From contig NZ_CP170554.1 of assembly GCF_042701255.1 (NCBI RefSeq), forward strand, positions 1,984,001-2,048,000: DNA of 64,000 nucleotides. Direction: 5' to 3'. The position numbers and the translations under genes were made by a program. The notes beneath the pieces were generated by a model. That model ran no database searches, was not told the DNA's origin, and worked only from the letters and a program-made list of their open reading frames with translations. Shown piece by piece: positions 24,935 to 32,945 of the stretch (position 1 is its first letter; every line of letters begins with the position of its first letter). Origin of the DNA: Tahibacter sp042701255. Lineage in GTDB: Bacteria > Pseudomonadota > Gammaproteobacteria > Xanthomonadales > Rhodanobacteraceae.

Positions 24935-25636
24935 TCAGTTCCGGATCAGGTCCGCCTGCAGGATCGAGGTGAACCAGAGCAGCTGGTAGTGATAGTAGGG
25001 ATAGGTGTAGCTGGCGTTTTCGCCGGCGATCGACGAGGAATGCACGCCGTAGACGAGGCAGGTGCCGGTGGAGCAGACGATCTCGTCGATGTAGGACTTG
25101 ATCGAGTATTCGCGGGTGGCGAGCTTCTTCGCGTACAGCCCGTTGAGCAGCGGGCTGCCGATGGACAGGCCGTTGCTGCCGCAGGTCGGGGTCAGCACGT
25201 TGTACGGATAGATGCCGCAGCTGTAGAGGCCGCGATAGCCGCCGGCGATGCCGACGAAGGTGTCGACCTTGGCGGCGAGGCCGAGCTTGAGGATCTCGCG
25301 CGCGGCCAGGGTCACGCCCATGGAATGGCCGATCACGTCGATCTTGCCGGTGCAGGACGAGGCGATGGCCGCGTTCAGCGCGTTGGCGACCGGCGTTTCC
25401 TCGCTGCCGCTGTGATCGTTGCAGGCCGCACAGGTCTTGCTGCCCCAGTCCGGCAGCAGGATCTGCGCATCGGTGTAGCCGCGTGCGCGCAGTTCCACAT
25501 AGGTGTTGTCGAAATCCGGCGGCGAACCGCTGTTGCCGTGGACGAGCACGACGTTGTCGACGCAGGCGGCCTGCGTGATGGCCGCAAAACCCAGACACGA
25601 AGCGAAAGCGAACGCGAAGCGAGCGACGATGTGCAT
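24935..25636 (-). CDS. Secreted class 2-type lipase/esterase
   Basis: A 233-residue exported hydrolase with a signal peptide ending at about AAITQAA. VVLVHGNSGSPPDF is the oxyanion-hole strand and IDVIGHSMGVTLAARE the nucleophile elbow (G-x-S-x-G). A C-terminal His is likely in YGVHSSSIAG. Six or more Cys (AACVDN, KTCAACND, SSCTGK, YSCGIY, PTCGSN and VCSTGTC) should form disulfides. This resembles LipA/EstA class 2 secreted lipases. The GGAGGGG ribosome-binding site is strong. It would degrade lipids or esters outside the cytoplasm. Confidence 0.85.
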   Translation of the reverse strand: MHIVARFAFAFASCLGFAAITQAACVDNVVLVHGNSGSPPDFDNTYVELRARGYTDAQILLPDWGSKTCAACNDHSGSEETPVANALNAAIASSCTGKIDVIGHSMGVTLAAREILKLGLAAKVDTFVGIAGGYRGLYSCGIYPYNVLTPTCGSNGLSIGSPLLNGLYAKKLATREYSIKSYIDEIVCSTGTCLVYGVHSSSIAGENASYTYPYYHYQLLWFTSILQADLIRN

Positions 25637-25749
25637 GGCAAACCCCTCCCAAGGTTGCCGTGCAATCTAGCCGCGGCCGCGCCCGGGTGAATCTGTACCA
25701 AAGTACAGGGTTTGCCGCGCTGCACTGCACAACGCCGGCGGGTTTCGTT

Positions 25750-26238
25750 TCAGATCGACGGCGAGCGCCAGGCTACGCGGCGCAGCACGAGCGCGAGCAC
25801 CGGACCGATCACGAACAGATGCATCAGCAGGTTGGTGATCTGCGACAGCAGCGCGGGGCTGCCGACCTTGACCGCCGACAGCGGCACGACGACGAAATTC
25901 ATGACGAGCCAGATCGCGATGCCATAGGCGACGCCGGCCGCCGCGGCGCTGCGCACGAGCCAGTGCAGACGCCGGCTCGCGGCGAGATACAGGCCGGCTG
26001 CAACGATGAGGATGAAGTAGTGCGCCGCCGCACCGAGTGCTGCGCTGGCCGCGCCGCCCTCGAACGCCGCGGAGCCCTGCAGGCCGCTCGCGATGTACTG
26101 CAGGATGCGCACGGGGCTGACGCCGCGCAGGCCGTGGAACACGAACACGTACAGCAGGTCGAGGCTGCCGGCGGCGAGGCCGGCGAGCACGCAGGCCAGC
26201 AGCGGGCGGTACGGACGCGATGCGAGAGACGGCGACAT
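25750..26238 (-). CDS. Four-helix membrane protein of unknown function
   Basis: A 162-residue inner-membrane protein with four helices. The first half reads PLLACVLAGLAAGSLDLLYV then FVFHGLRGVSPVRILQYIAS. The motif RGVSPVRILQYIASGL with AFEGG is a recognisable conserved block in unnamed Xanthomonadales proteins as I remember them. The C-terminal helix ends in LRRVAWRSPSI. No catalytic residues stand out. It lies between the lipase and the MATE gene, 121 bases after the MATE stop. The start is the ATG at 26236-26238; the longer frame upstream has no membrane pattern. Confidence 0.7.
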   Translation of the reverse strand: MSPSLASRPYRPLLACVLAGLAAGSLDLLYVFVFHGLRGVSPVRILQYIASGLQGSAAFEGGAASAALGAAAHYFILIVAAGLYLAASRRLHWLVRSAAAAGVAYGIAIWLVMNFVVVPLSAVKVGSPALLSQITNLLMHLFVIGPVLALVLRRVAWRSPSI

Positions 26239-26359
26239 GAGGTCAATCCGGCGCGGGAGTGCGCGCACGATACGCGTGCCGTCGCGCAGCGCAGCGGCCG
26301 GTCGGCGCAATGCGCAAGGTGCGCAACGCGGCCGTCGCCCGGCCGCGTTGCGCATGGCC

Positions 26360-27745
26360 TCACTCGGCCGGTGCCGCGGGTGCGGCCGGCGCTGCGGCGC
26401 GCGGCACCAGCTGCGGCAGGCGGCGGCGGAACTCGCGCTGCAGCAGCAGCCAGCTCATGACGGCCTGCAGCGCGAGGGTCGTGACCGACAGCCACCAGAG
26501 GTGATGCAGCTGGAAGCCCGGACGGCTGGACAGCCAGATCGCCGGAATCACGAAGGTCACGAGCCGGCCCGCGCTGCTCAGCAGAGCCGGCACGGTGTTG
26601 CCGAGCGCCTGGAACATGCCCGAGGCGCTGAAGATCAGCCCCGACGCGACGAAGTTCCACGACGCGATGCCGAGGAATTCGGCCGCGACCGCGACGACGT
26701 CGGTCTCGTGCGTGAACGGCGCGACGAAGACCTGCGGCCGCCACTGACAGATCAGGGTCAGTGCGAACATGATGACCGCGCCCATGCCAGCGGCCGAGCG
26801 GAACGTTTCGCGCACGCGGTCGCCGTAGCCGGCGCCGACGTTCTGTCCGGCCACCGGCGCGGTCGCGAACGCGATCGCCATCGCCGGCAGGAAGATCGCC
26901 TGCATCACGCGCGAGCCTATGCCGAAGCCGGCCTGCGCCGCGGCGCCGAAATGACGGATCAGCCAGTACATCACGCCCATGTAGACGAACATCAGCGCGA
27001 ACTCGCCGCCCGGCGGCAGACCGATCGCGAGTATGCGTTTCCAGACCGCCGGCTGCGGCGCGAGCAGCTTGCGGTCGAAGTAGACGTAGTGCTCCAGACG
27101 CACGAAGTAGACGACCATCATGATCACGCCGGCGACGACCGCGAGCGTGCTCGCCAGCGCCGCGCCGGCCACGCCCAGCGGCTTGCCGGTCAGCCAGCCG
27201 GCGATCAGCACCGGCGCGAGCAGCGCGTTGATGATCACGGTCACCATCTGCACGAACATGGTCGGCTTGGCGATGCCGGTGCCGCGCAGGGCCGAACCCA
27301 TGCCGACCAGCGCGAACTGCAGCGCCATGCCCGGCAGGAACCAGTGCAGATAGTCGAGGCCGGCCTGCACGGTCGCCGGATCGGCGGCCAGGGTGCGGAT
27401 GTAGCCGCCGGCGACGCTGTAGCCGCCGAGCAGGGTCAGGCCTGCGCAGAGCAGACCCAGCAGCAGGCTCTGATTGAACACGAGGTTCGCGTCGGCCTCG
27501 TCCTTGCGTCCGGCCGCGCGCGCGATCAGCGCCATGGTGCCGACGCCGAGCACCTGGGTCACGGCCATGATGATGAACTGCACGTTGCCGGCCGTGCCGA
27601 CGCCGGCAATCGCGGCGTCGCCGAGCTGAGCCACGAAGTAGAGATCGATCAGCACGTAGAGCATCTGGAACAGCATGCCGATCGCGATCGGCACCGCCAT
27701 GCGCAGCAGATGGCCGGGAATCGAGCCTTGGGTCAGGTCTTTCAT
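26360..27745 (-). CDS. MATE-family multidrug efflux transporter
   Basis: A 461-residue transporter with twelve membrane helices in two homologous halves. It begins SIPGHLLRMAVPIAIGMLFQ, the MATE opening, with repeated blocks such as GVGTMALIARAAGRKDEADA in the first half and APVAGQNVGAGYGDRVRETF in the second. These Gly-rich loops, with Gln-Asn-x-Gly, are signature features. It would expel cationic drugs or metabolites in exchange for Na+ or H+. The short Pro/Ala-rich tail (PRAAAPAAPAAPAE) is unconserved. Single gene; promoter expected in 27746-27830. Confidence 0.9.
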   Translation of the reverse strand: MKDLTQGSIPGHLLRMAVPIAIGMLFQMLYVLIDLYFVAQLGDAAIAGVGTAGNVQFIIMAVTQVLGVGTMALIARAAGRKDEADANLVFNQSLLLGLLCAGLTLLGGYSVAGGYIRTLAADPATVQAGLDYLHWFLPGMALQFALVGMGSALRGTGIAKPTMFVQMVTVIINALLAPVLIAGWLTGKPLGVAGAALASTLAVVAGVIMMVVYFVRLEHYVYFDRKLLAPQPAVWKRILAIGLPPGGEFALMFVYMGVMYWLIRHFGAAAQAGFGIGSRVMQAIFLPAMAIAFATAPVAGQNVGAGYGDRVRETFRSAAGMGAVIMFALTLICQWRPQVFVAPFTHETDVVAVAAEFLGIASWNFVASGLIFSASGMFQALGNTVPALLSSAGRLVTFVIPAIWLSSRPGFQLHHLWWLSVTTLALQAVMSWLLLQREFRRRLPQLVPRAAAPAAPAAPAE

Positions 27746-27805
27746 GGCAGGGTCCGAGGAGGGGCGGGCGGCGCAAGGTAGCGCGCGGCCGGGCGCTTGT
27801 CAGGA

Positions 27806-27835
27806 CTGCCAATGCCCCCGGCGAATCGCTAAAAT
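27806..27835 (+). promoter_or_regulatory. Plus-strand promoter facing an intergenic region
   Basis: CTGCCA (four of six), an 18-base spacer, then TAAAAT (five of six to TATAAT). Transcription would start near 27842 in a region with no plus-strand gene. It supports the small-RNA reading of 27842-27941. Confidence 0.5.
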
Positions 27836-27841
27836 AGTCCC

Positions 27842-27941
27842 CATCGGGGCCGTATCCGCAATTCCGCGCCGGCCTCCCTGTCCGCAGCGCCGATCGGCCT
27901 TCCTCTCGCGGATCTTTTCAAAATCTTCCGCGTCATTTTTT
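27842..27941 (+). ncRNA. Candidate small RNA of about 100 bases
   Basis: Bounded by the promoter at 27806-27835 and a terminator at 27907-27941 (CGCGGA / TCCGCG stem, then T6 after TCA). The 5' end can fold CCCC-ATC-GGGG, and the middle is C-rich. There is no start codon with a ribosome-binding site and no coding frame with third-position bias. The next plus-strand gene is far away, so a 5' leader is unlikely. I do not recognise the family. Confidence 0.4.
27907..27941 (+). terminator. Terminator of the candidate small RNA
   Basis: Six-base-pair CGCGGA / TCCGCG stem with a 14-base A/T-rich loop (an inner TTT/AAA pairing is possible), then TCA and six T. Confidence 0.55.
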
Positions 27942-27959
27942 GTCTGCCGCCGCCGCGGT

Positions 27960-27989
27960 TGCCGCTGCCGCTGCCGCTGCCGCTGCCGC
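27960..27989. repeat. Hexanucleotide tandem repeat (TGCCGC)x5
   Basis: Five perfect copies of TGCCGC in noncoding DNA just downstream of the candidate small RNA. Copy number may vary by slippage. Confidence 0.85.
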
Positions 27990-28003
27990 CGAGCGGCGCT
28001 GCG

Positions 28004-28050
28004 TTGAAGCCCTCCCCTTCAAGGGGAGGGTATGGGTGGGGATGGGGTTG
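28004..28050. repeat. Palindromic intergenic repeat with CCCTCCCCTT arms
   Basis: CCCTCCCCTT, one C, AAGGGGAGGG at 28010-28030 is a perfect inverted repeat, followed by GGGTGGGGATGGGGTT. As I recall it, this motif recurs between genes in many Proteobacteria as a REP-like element and is often mistranslated as short Pro-rich proteins. Only one copy lies in this window. Confidence 0.65.
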
Positions 28051-28230
28051 CTTTCTGCGGTTGAATTCCACGGCAAACCCAGCCGCTGCGTCAGGAGACA
28101 GTCGCGTTCGGCGTTTCACCTCGTGCAGATGTCTCGATGTTGCGCATCGCCGCGGCGTCGCCGACGAGCCGTCGCGTGTTGCCACATCGCATCAACACGA
28201 GTTCATCGTACCTACCGCTGCGCGTCGCGC

Positions 28231-29172
28231 TCAGCGCAACAGCGAGCGCCGTGTCGGCTGCAGACGCAGGGTTTCGCTCGCACGCGATCGATACGGCTGC
28301 AGAACGCTGTCGAACTCCTGCGCAACGGCCATCGCACGCTCGTGATGTGCCGCATCGTCGAAGGCCGTGAACGTCACGAGCACGTGTTCGCCGCGGCGTA
28401 CAGGCAAGGCAGGGAACGTGTTCTCGGCATATTCGCTGACCAGCATGGCGAGCGGCTGTGCGCCGGCGGCGCGCCAGCGCGATGCGCCTTGCGTGCGCAC
28501 GAGATCGAGCAGCGCCGGCGTCGCCGGCTGTTGCAGATAGTGGATGTGCGCGACGACGAGGGCAGTCGCGTCGTCGTCGTGCGCATCGACCGCCGGGCGC
28601 GTAAGGCCACTGAGGTCGAAGCTCGCGCCGGCATCGGCCGGCCGCAGCAACAGCACGTTGTCCGAATCGATCATCGTCGCGTTCGCGGCGTCGCGATGCG
28701 CTTTCCAGACCGGGCCAGCGTAGAAGCGTTGCAGCGCTCCTTGTCGCGCAACCATGCTGCTGAAGCTGCGCAGCCAGACGTAGCGGTCCGGATCGTCCAG
28801 GTCGCGAAACTGGCCGAGCAGGCGCATGCCCTCGGCTTCCTGGGATTCGACGAAATGCCGTTCGAACAGATCGATCAAGGTGTCGCGCTGTCCTGGATGC
28901 AAGGTGTATTGGCGCAGCTCGATGACGGCTTGTGCAGGGCTTGCGACGGTCTCGTGGGTGTCGCCGTCGACGGCCTTGTCCGCAGCGATCGCCGCTTCGA
29001 CGGCAGCCGGTGCAGCCACGGCTGCGAGCACGCCGAACGCGCGCAGCAGACGTGCAGTGCCGGGGCGCAGGCGCAGATGCGTGCGCGATGTTTCCTCGCG
29101 GCGCAGCAGGCGCAGCCAGTTGTAGTCGATCGGTGCTCCGTGCGGCGTGCCGAATGCGGTATCGAGCGTCAT
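28231..29172 (-). CDS. NIPSNAP-family protein
   Basis: A 313-residue protein with a NIPSNAP-type ferredoxin-like domain: VIELRQYTLHPGQRDTLIDL, FERHFVESQEAEGMRLLGQF, LDDPDRYVWLRSFSSM and RQGALQRFYAGPVWKAHRDA are adjoining blocks. A second, weaker copy of the fold spans about 210-290 (VVAHIHYLQQPATPALL; VLVTFTAFDDAAHHERAMAV). The N-terminal 60 residues (Arg-rich, then an Ala-rich hydrophobic stretch) may be a signal or anchor, placing it outside the cytoplasm. Function of bacterial members is unknown. The start is the ATG at 29170-29172. Confidence 0.8.
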   Translation of the reverse strand: MTLDTAFGTPHGAPIDYNWLRLLRREETSRTHLRLRPGTARLLRAFGVLAAVAAPAAVEAAIAADKAVDGDTHETVASPAQAVIELRQYTLHPGQRDTLIDLFERHFVESQEAEGMRLLGQFRDLDDPDRYVWLRSFSSMVARQGALQRFYAGPVWKAHRDAANATMIDSDNVLLLRPADAGASFDLSGLTRPAVDAHDDDATALVVAHIHYLQQPATPALLDLVRTQGASRWRAAGAQPLAMLVSEYAENTFPALPVRRGEHVLVTFTAFDDAAHHERAMAVAQEFDSVLQPYRSRASETLRLQPTRRSLLR

Positions 29173-29675
29173 GACGCGGTTCCTTGGCGTTCGTCGTCGA
29201 AATGCGACGGCGCAAGCCTGGGGCCGAATCAGGGCGATACAGGTCCGCATTGATGGTGGCGATGGGGTGGCTGTCGCCGTCGGCGACAGGATTGCAGAGG
29301 CGCGTTCGTCGCGCTGTGTCGTGACGAGCAGGGCACGGGGTCGGCGCTGCGACGTTGTGCATCGTTGCGCTCGGCGCGACCTACGCTTGGCGCGCGTGCG
29401 CATCTGTGTGGGTGCCTCCGATCTCGGCGCCACGACGTTGCGCATCGCTGCGCTCAGCGCAACCTACGGCCGGGAGCGTGCATCTGCGTCGGTGTTCCCG
29501 GTCTCGGCGGCGCAGATTGCGGTGAGCCGTCGGCGAAGCGTAATGCCGGGAGGTTCCCGCTCGCGCAAACCTCGAACGCCGCGATCGAACGCATGCGGAA
29601 TCCTGCAGAGAATCGCGCGCCCGAACCCGTTCCTGCAGGTGTCGCGTGTCCGCGTCTCCGCGCGGACGAGCGGTG
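29173..29675. other. Noncoding region with tandem repeats
   Basis: About 500 bases between the NIPSNAP gene and holC. Apart from the tandem repeat at 29351-29516 I see no gene; frames here are shadows of repeat sequence. Confidence 0.5.
29351..29516. repeat. Two diverged tandem copies of an 83-base unit
   Basis: Unit 1 begins GACGTTGTGCATCGTTGCGC at 29351 and unit 2 begins GACGTTGCGCATCGCTGCGC at 29434. Both continue with a CTCxGCGC(G/A)ACCTACG block, then xGTGCATCTG and (T/C)CTCGGCG. The core GTTGCGC...GCGCAACCTACG is an inverted repeat resembling the REP-like elements scattered between genes in many gamma-proteobacteria. Confidence 0.65.
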
Positions 29676-30098
29676 TCACATATCGAACTTCTTGAGCTCG
29701 AAGCCCGCGTGCTTGTAGGTCTTCCAGCGTTCGCGCGAGCCGAGCCGCTGCGATTCCTCGGCCGGTACGACTTCGAGCACGCGTTCGAACAGGCCCGGTG
29801 CGCAGTCGTCGCGCAGGTTGATCACGAGCGGCCGGTCCGGCGTCGCCGTGTCGGGCGGAACCACAAGTACGGGCGTGATCTCGTCGTCCTCGTCGCCGGC
29901 GATCTGGTGCGGGATGAACGCGTCCTCGTCGAACTCCCAGAGCTTGCCGTCGATTTCCTCGGCCTGCTCCAGCGAGCGCGCGAGGATCAGGGTCGGCTGC
30001 CCGCTCGCATAGGCGCGCCGCGCGAGTTCGCAGACCAGCAGCAGCGGGTCGGCGCGGAAGCGCGGTTTGTCGATCAGATAGAAGTCGGCGCGGGGCAT
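29676..30098 (-). CDS. holC: DNA polymerase III chi subunit
   Basis: A 140-residue protein matching HolC, the clamp-loader accessory subunit that pairs with psi and binds single-stranded DNA-binding protein. It starts PRADFYLIDKPRF, followed by ACELARRAYASGQPTLIL-like LVCELARRAYASGQPTLILA. The acidic SIQ-AEEIDGKLWEFDEDAFIPH block and the C-terminal KTYKHAGFELKKFDM complete the family pattern. It is about the usual length of 140-150. It sits 97 bases after pepA on the same strand, the common pepA-holC order, with a GC hairpin between. Confidence 0.92.
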   Translation of the reverse strand: MPRADFYLIDKPRFRADPLLLVCELARRAYASGQPTLILARSLEQAEEIDGKLWEFDEDAFIPHQIAGDEDDEITPVLVVPPDTATPDRPLVINLRDDCAPGLFERVLEVVPAEESQRLGSRERWKTYKHAGFELKKFDM

Positions 30099-30147
30099 GG
30101 ATCGCGTAGCCGGTAGGCGGTGGATACAACGATGCGGCGGAGCGCGC

Positions 30148-30178
30148 CGGCGCCGCAAGCACCAGGGCTGCGGCGCCG
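30148..30178 (-). terminator. GC hairpin between pepA and holC
   Basis: A perfect ten-base-pair stem (CGGCGCCGCA / TGCGGCGCCG) with an 11-base loop, 18 bases after the pepA stop. No T tract follows, so it may attenuate rather than end transcription into holC, or protect the mRNA end. Confidence 0.5.
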
Positions 30179-30195
30179 ACACGGATGGGGCGTGC

Positions 30196-31674
30196 TCAGC
30201 TGCGGTCGATCAGGTACTGCGTCACCAGCGGCACCGGGCGGCCCGTGGCGAGGCCCTTGCGGCCTTCGTCCCAGGCTGTGCCGGCGACGTCCAGATGCGC
30301 CCAGCGCTGGCCTTCGGTGAAGCGCGACAGGAAGCACGCGGCCGTGATCGCGCCGCCGTTCTTGCCGCCGATGTTGGCCACGTCGGCGAAGCCCGAGTCG
30401 AGCTGGCCCTGGTAGTCGTCCCAGAGCGGCAGGCGCCAGGCGCGGTCGAGGCTCGCGTTGCCGGCGGCCAGCAGCTGCTCGGCCAACTCGTCGTCCTTGG
30501 TCATCAGGCCCGAGGCATGCTTGCCGAGCGCGACGACGCAGGCGCCGGTCAGGGTGGCCGCATCGATGATGACCTGCGGATTGAACTTCTGTACGTAGGT
30601 CAGCGCGTCGCAGAGGATCAGGCGGCCTTCGGCGTCGGTGTTGAGCACTTCGATCGTCAGGCCCGACATGCTGGTCAGCACGTCGCCGGGGCGATAGGAA
30701 TTGCCGTCGGGCATGTTCTCGACCGCAGCCAGCACGCAGACCAGATTCAGCGGCAGCTTCAACGTGGTCGCCGCGACGAACGCGCCGAACATGCCGCCCG
30801 CGCCGCACATGTCGAACTTCATTTCGTCCATGCCCGGACCGGGCTTCAGCGAAATGCCGCCGGTGTCGAACGTGATGCCCTTGCCGACCAGCGCATACGG
30901 GCGCGCGTTGCCGCCGCCGTTCCAGCGCAGCACCACGAGCTTCGGCGGATTGGCCGAACCCTGCGCGACGCCGAGCAGCGAACCCATGCCGAGTTCCTGC
31001 ATCTGCTCGCGCTCGAGCACTTCGCAGCTGACGCCGTCGGTGGCGTCGGCGTACTTCTGTGCCTGCGCGGCGATGTAGGCCGGATTGCAGATGTTCGGCG
31101 GCAGGTTGCCGAGCTCGCGTGCCTGGCGCACGCCGGCGGCGATGGCGGCGGCCTGGTCCAGTGCGGGCTGGGCCGATGCGTCGGCGGCGAATGCGATCGC
31201 GCCGAAGCTGTCGCCGCGCGGCTTGTCCTTGGGCTTGAAGGTCGCCGTGTACTTGTAGGCGACGTGGTCGGTCGTCAGCGCGGCCGTGCGCAGCTTCCAG
31301 TTCAGGTCGCGGCCCGGCACTTCGATCTCGGCCAGGAACGAGGTCGCGCCGGCGATCGGCAGACCCTTGAGCACGCGCGCGGCTTCGCTGGAGGCGCGCT
31401 GGAAGCGGGCGCTGTCGAGCTTCTTCTGCTCGCCGAGGCCGACCACGAGCACACGTGCCGCATGGATGCCGGACAGGCCGAACAGCACGTGGCTGCTGCC
31501 GAGCTTGCCGCTGACGTCGCCCGAATCGATGAGGCGCTTGATCGTGCCGCCCGAGGCTTCGTCGATGCGCGCGGCGGCGCTGGTCAGCATCTTTTCTTCG
31601 TAGACGCCGACGACGACGCAGGGCGTCGCTTCGGTTTCGGGAGTGGCGCTGGCAAGGGAGAACTGAATCGTCAT
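30196..31674 (-). CDS. pepA: Leucyl aminopeptidase (M17)
   Basis: A 492-residue M17 metalloaminopeptidase that releases N-terminal residues, especially Leu, in the cytoplasm. The metal/catalytic blocks are VGKGITFDTGGISLKPGPGM, MKFDMCGAGGMFGAFVA and the signature NTDAEGRLILCDAL. It would form hexamers with two metal ions. Length is typical. In some gamma-proteobacteria PepA also binds DNA (XerCD partner and repressor), which may be relevant because xerD lies 3.5 kb away. It is divergent from lptF over 134 bases that hold repeated CTTGTGC/GCACAAG motifs. Confidence 0.97.
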   Translation of the reverse strand: MTIQFSLASATPETEATPCVVVGVYEEKMLTSAAARIDEASGGTIKRLIDSGDVSGKLGSSHVLFGLSGIHAARVLVVGLGEQKKLDSARFQRASSEAARVLKGLPIAGATSFLAEIEVPGRDLNWKLRTAALTTDHVAYKYTATFKPKDKPRGDSFGAIAFAADASAQPALDQAAAIAAGVRQARELGNLPPNICNPAYIAAQAQKYADATDGVSCEVLEREQMQELGMGSLLGVAQGSANPPKLVVLRWNGGGNARPYALVGKGITFDTGGISLKPGPGMDEMKFDMCGAGGMFGAFVAATTLKLPLNLVCVLAAVENMPDGNSYRPGDVLTSMSGLTIEVLNTDAEGRLILCDALTYVQKFNPQVIIDAATLTGACVVALGKHASGLMTKDDELAEQLLAAGNASLDRAWRLPLWDDYQGQLDSGFADVANIGGKNGGAITAACFLSRFTEGQRWAHLDVAGTAWDEGRKGLATGRPVPLVTQYLIDRS

Positions 31675-31758
31675 GAACGGGCACCGGACGAAAGTGGCCC
31701 GGACCCGCTACGCATGCCGCGCCGCGGGGCCTGGCCGGTTAAACTTTGGGGGAATGTT

Positions 31759-31799
31759 CTTGTGCGCGACCGGCACAAGCGCCCGGATTATCGCACAAG
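31759..31799. promoter_or_regulatory. Three CTTGTGC/GCACAAG heptamers between pepA and lptF
   Basis: CTTGTGC (31759-31765) and GCACAAG (31773-31779) form an inverted repeat with a seven-base gap. A second GCACAAG lies at 31793-31799, exactly 20 bases, about two helical turns, after the first. The last ends nine bases before the lptF ATG. This looks like an operator for a dimeric regulator acting on one or both genes. The regulator is unknown. Confidence 0.4.
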
Positions 31800-31808
31800 C
31801 CCTTCACA

Positions 31809-32945
31809 ATGCTCAGAATCATCGATCGCTATCTATTGCGCGAACTGGCTTTCGGCGGCTTCGCCAGTGCCGTCGTCCTGCTGGTGGTGACCCTGGGCGG
31901 CACCATCACCGATGTCCTGACCAAGGTCGCCCGTGGCCGCCTGCCGGGCAATCTGGTGTTTGAAATCCTGGGCTTGCGCACCCTCGACGCGCTGACCATC
32001 CTGCTGCCGCTGGCCCTGTTCATCGGCGTGCTGCTGGCCTACGGCCGGCTCTGGCGCGACAGCGAGATGGCCGTGCTGCAGGGCGTGGGCATGCCGCTGA
32101 CCGGGCTGTTGCGTCCGCTGACCTGGCTGGCCGCGCCGGTCATCGTGACTATCGGAATGATCTCTTTCTGGCTCGCGCCGGCGGCGCAGCGGCTGTCCCA
32201 CAGCCTCGTCGAGGAAGCCAACCGCTCGCTGGTCGTGGCCGGCCTCGAAGCCGGGCGCTTCGTGCAGCTGCCGGGCCGCGGCGGCGTGATCTACGTCGGC
32301 GGCATGAACGATCGCGGTTCGCGCTTCGAGCGCATGTTCGTCGAGACCGAACGCCCCGACGGCGAGGACACGCGCATCGACGTGATCACGGCCGAACGCG
32401 GCGAACTGCGCCGCGAGAGCGACGGCGAAGGCCGCTTCCTCGCGCTGCAGGACGGCTTTCGCGTCGAAGGCCGCATCGGCCACGACGATTTCCGCCTGCT
32501 GCGCTTCAAGGGCAACGACATCGCGCTGGCCGACAACGAATCCGACGACACGCCCGAGGCGCTCAAGCGCGCCGCGCCGACCGCCGAGCTGCTGACCAGC
32601 AGCGAACCGCTGCAGAGCGCCGAGCTCCACTGGCGTCTGGCCGCGCCGCTGTCGGCGGTCGTGCTCGCGGTGCTCGCCGTGCCGCTGTCGCGCACGCGGC
32701 CGCGCGAGGCGCGCTATGCGAGCGTGCTCGTCGCGCTGCTGTGCTATCTGATCTACCTGGGCTGGCTCGGCTTCGGGCGCGCGCTGATCGAGCAGGACAA
32801 GGCGCCGCCGTTCGTCGGCCTGTGGTGGGTACATCTGCCGGCCGCGGGATTGGCACTATGGCTGCTCTGGCGCAGCGACCGGCTTGCCGCACCGGCGCCG
32901 AAAGGCGAGCGCCGCAAGTCGCTCCTCCGCGGAGACCGTGCATGA
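31809..32945 (+). CDS. lptF: LPS export permease LptF
   Basis: A 378-residue inner-membrane component of the LptB2FGC transporter that extracts lipopolysaccharide for export. It begins IIDRYLLRELAFGGFASAVV. Three N-terminal helices follow (block LALFIGVLLAYGRLWRDSEM is the coupling-helix region), then a periplasmic beta-jellyroll of about 150 residues and three C-terminal helices (AAPLSAVVLAVLAVPLSRTR). Length and order fit the family. Its stop overlaps the lptG start (ATGA). The ATG at 31809 precedes the LRIIDRY block directly. Confidence 0.97.
   Translation: MLRIIDRYLLRELAFGGFASAVVLLVVTLGGTITDVLTKVARGRLPGNLVFEILGLRTLDALTILLPLALFIGVLLAYGRLWRDSEMAVLQGVGMPLTGLLRPLTWLAAPVIVTIGMISFWLAPAAQRLSHSLVEEANRSLVVAGLEAGRFVQLPGRGGVIYVGGMNDRGSRFERMFVETERPDGEDTRIDVITAERGELRRESDGEGRFLALQDGFRVEGRIGHDDFRLLRFKGNDIALADNESDDTPEALKRAAPTAELLTSSEPLQSAELHWRLAAPLSAVVLAVLAVPLSRTRPREARYASVLVALLCYLIYLGWLGFGRALIEQDKAPPFVGLWWVHLPAAGLALWLLWRSDRLAAPAPKGERRKSLLRGDRA

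Noticed and set aside
27829..28185. 118-codon minus-strand frame rich in Pro and Gly
   Set aside because: Its sequence is the translation of the palindromic repeat and hexamer repeat (PHPHPYPPLEGEG and GSGSGSG), a known source of false proteins.
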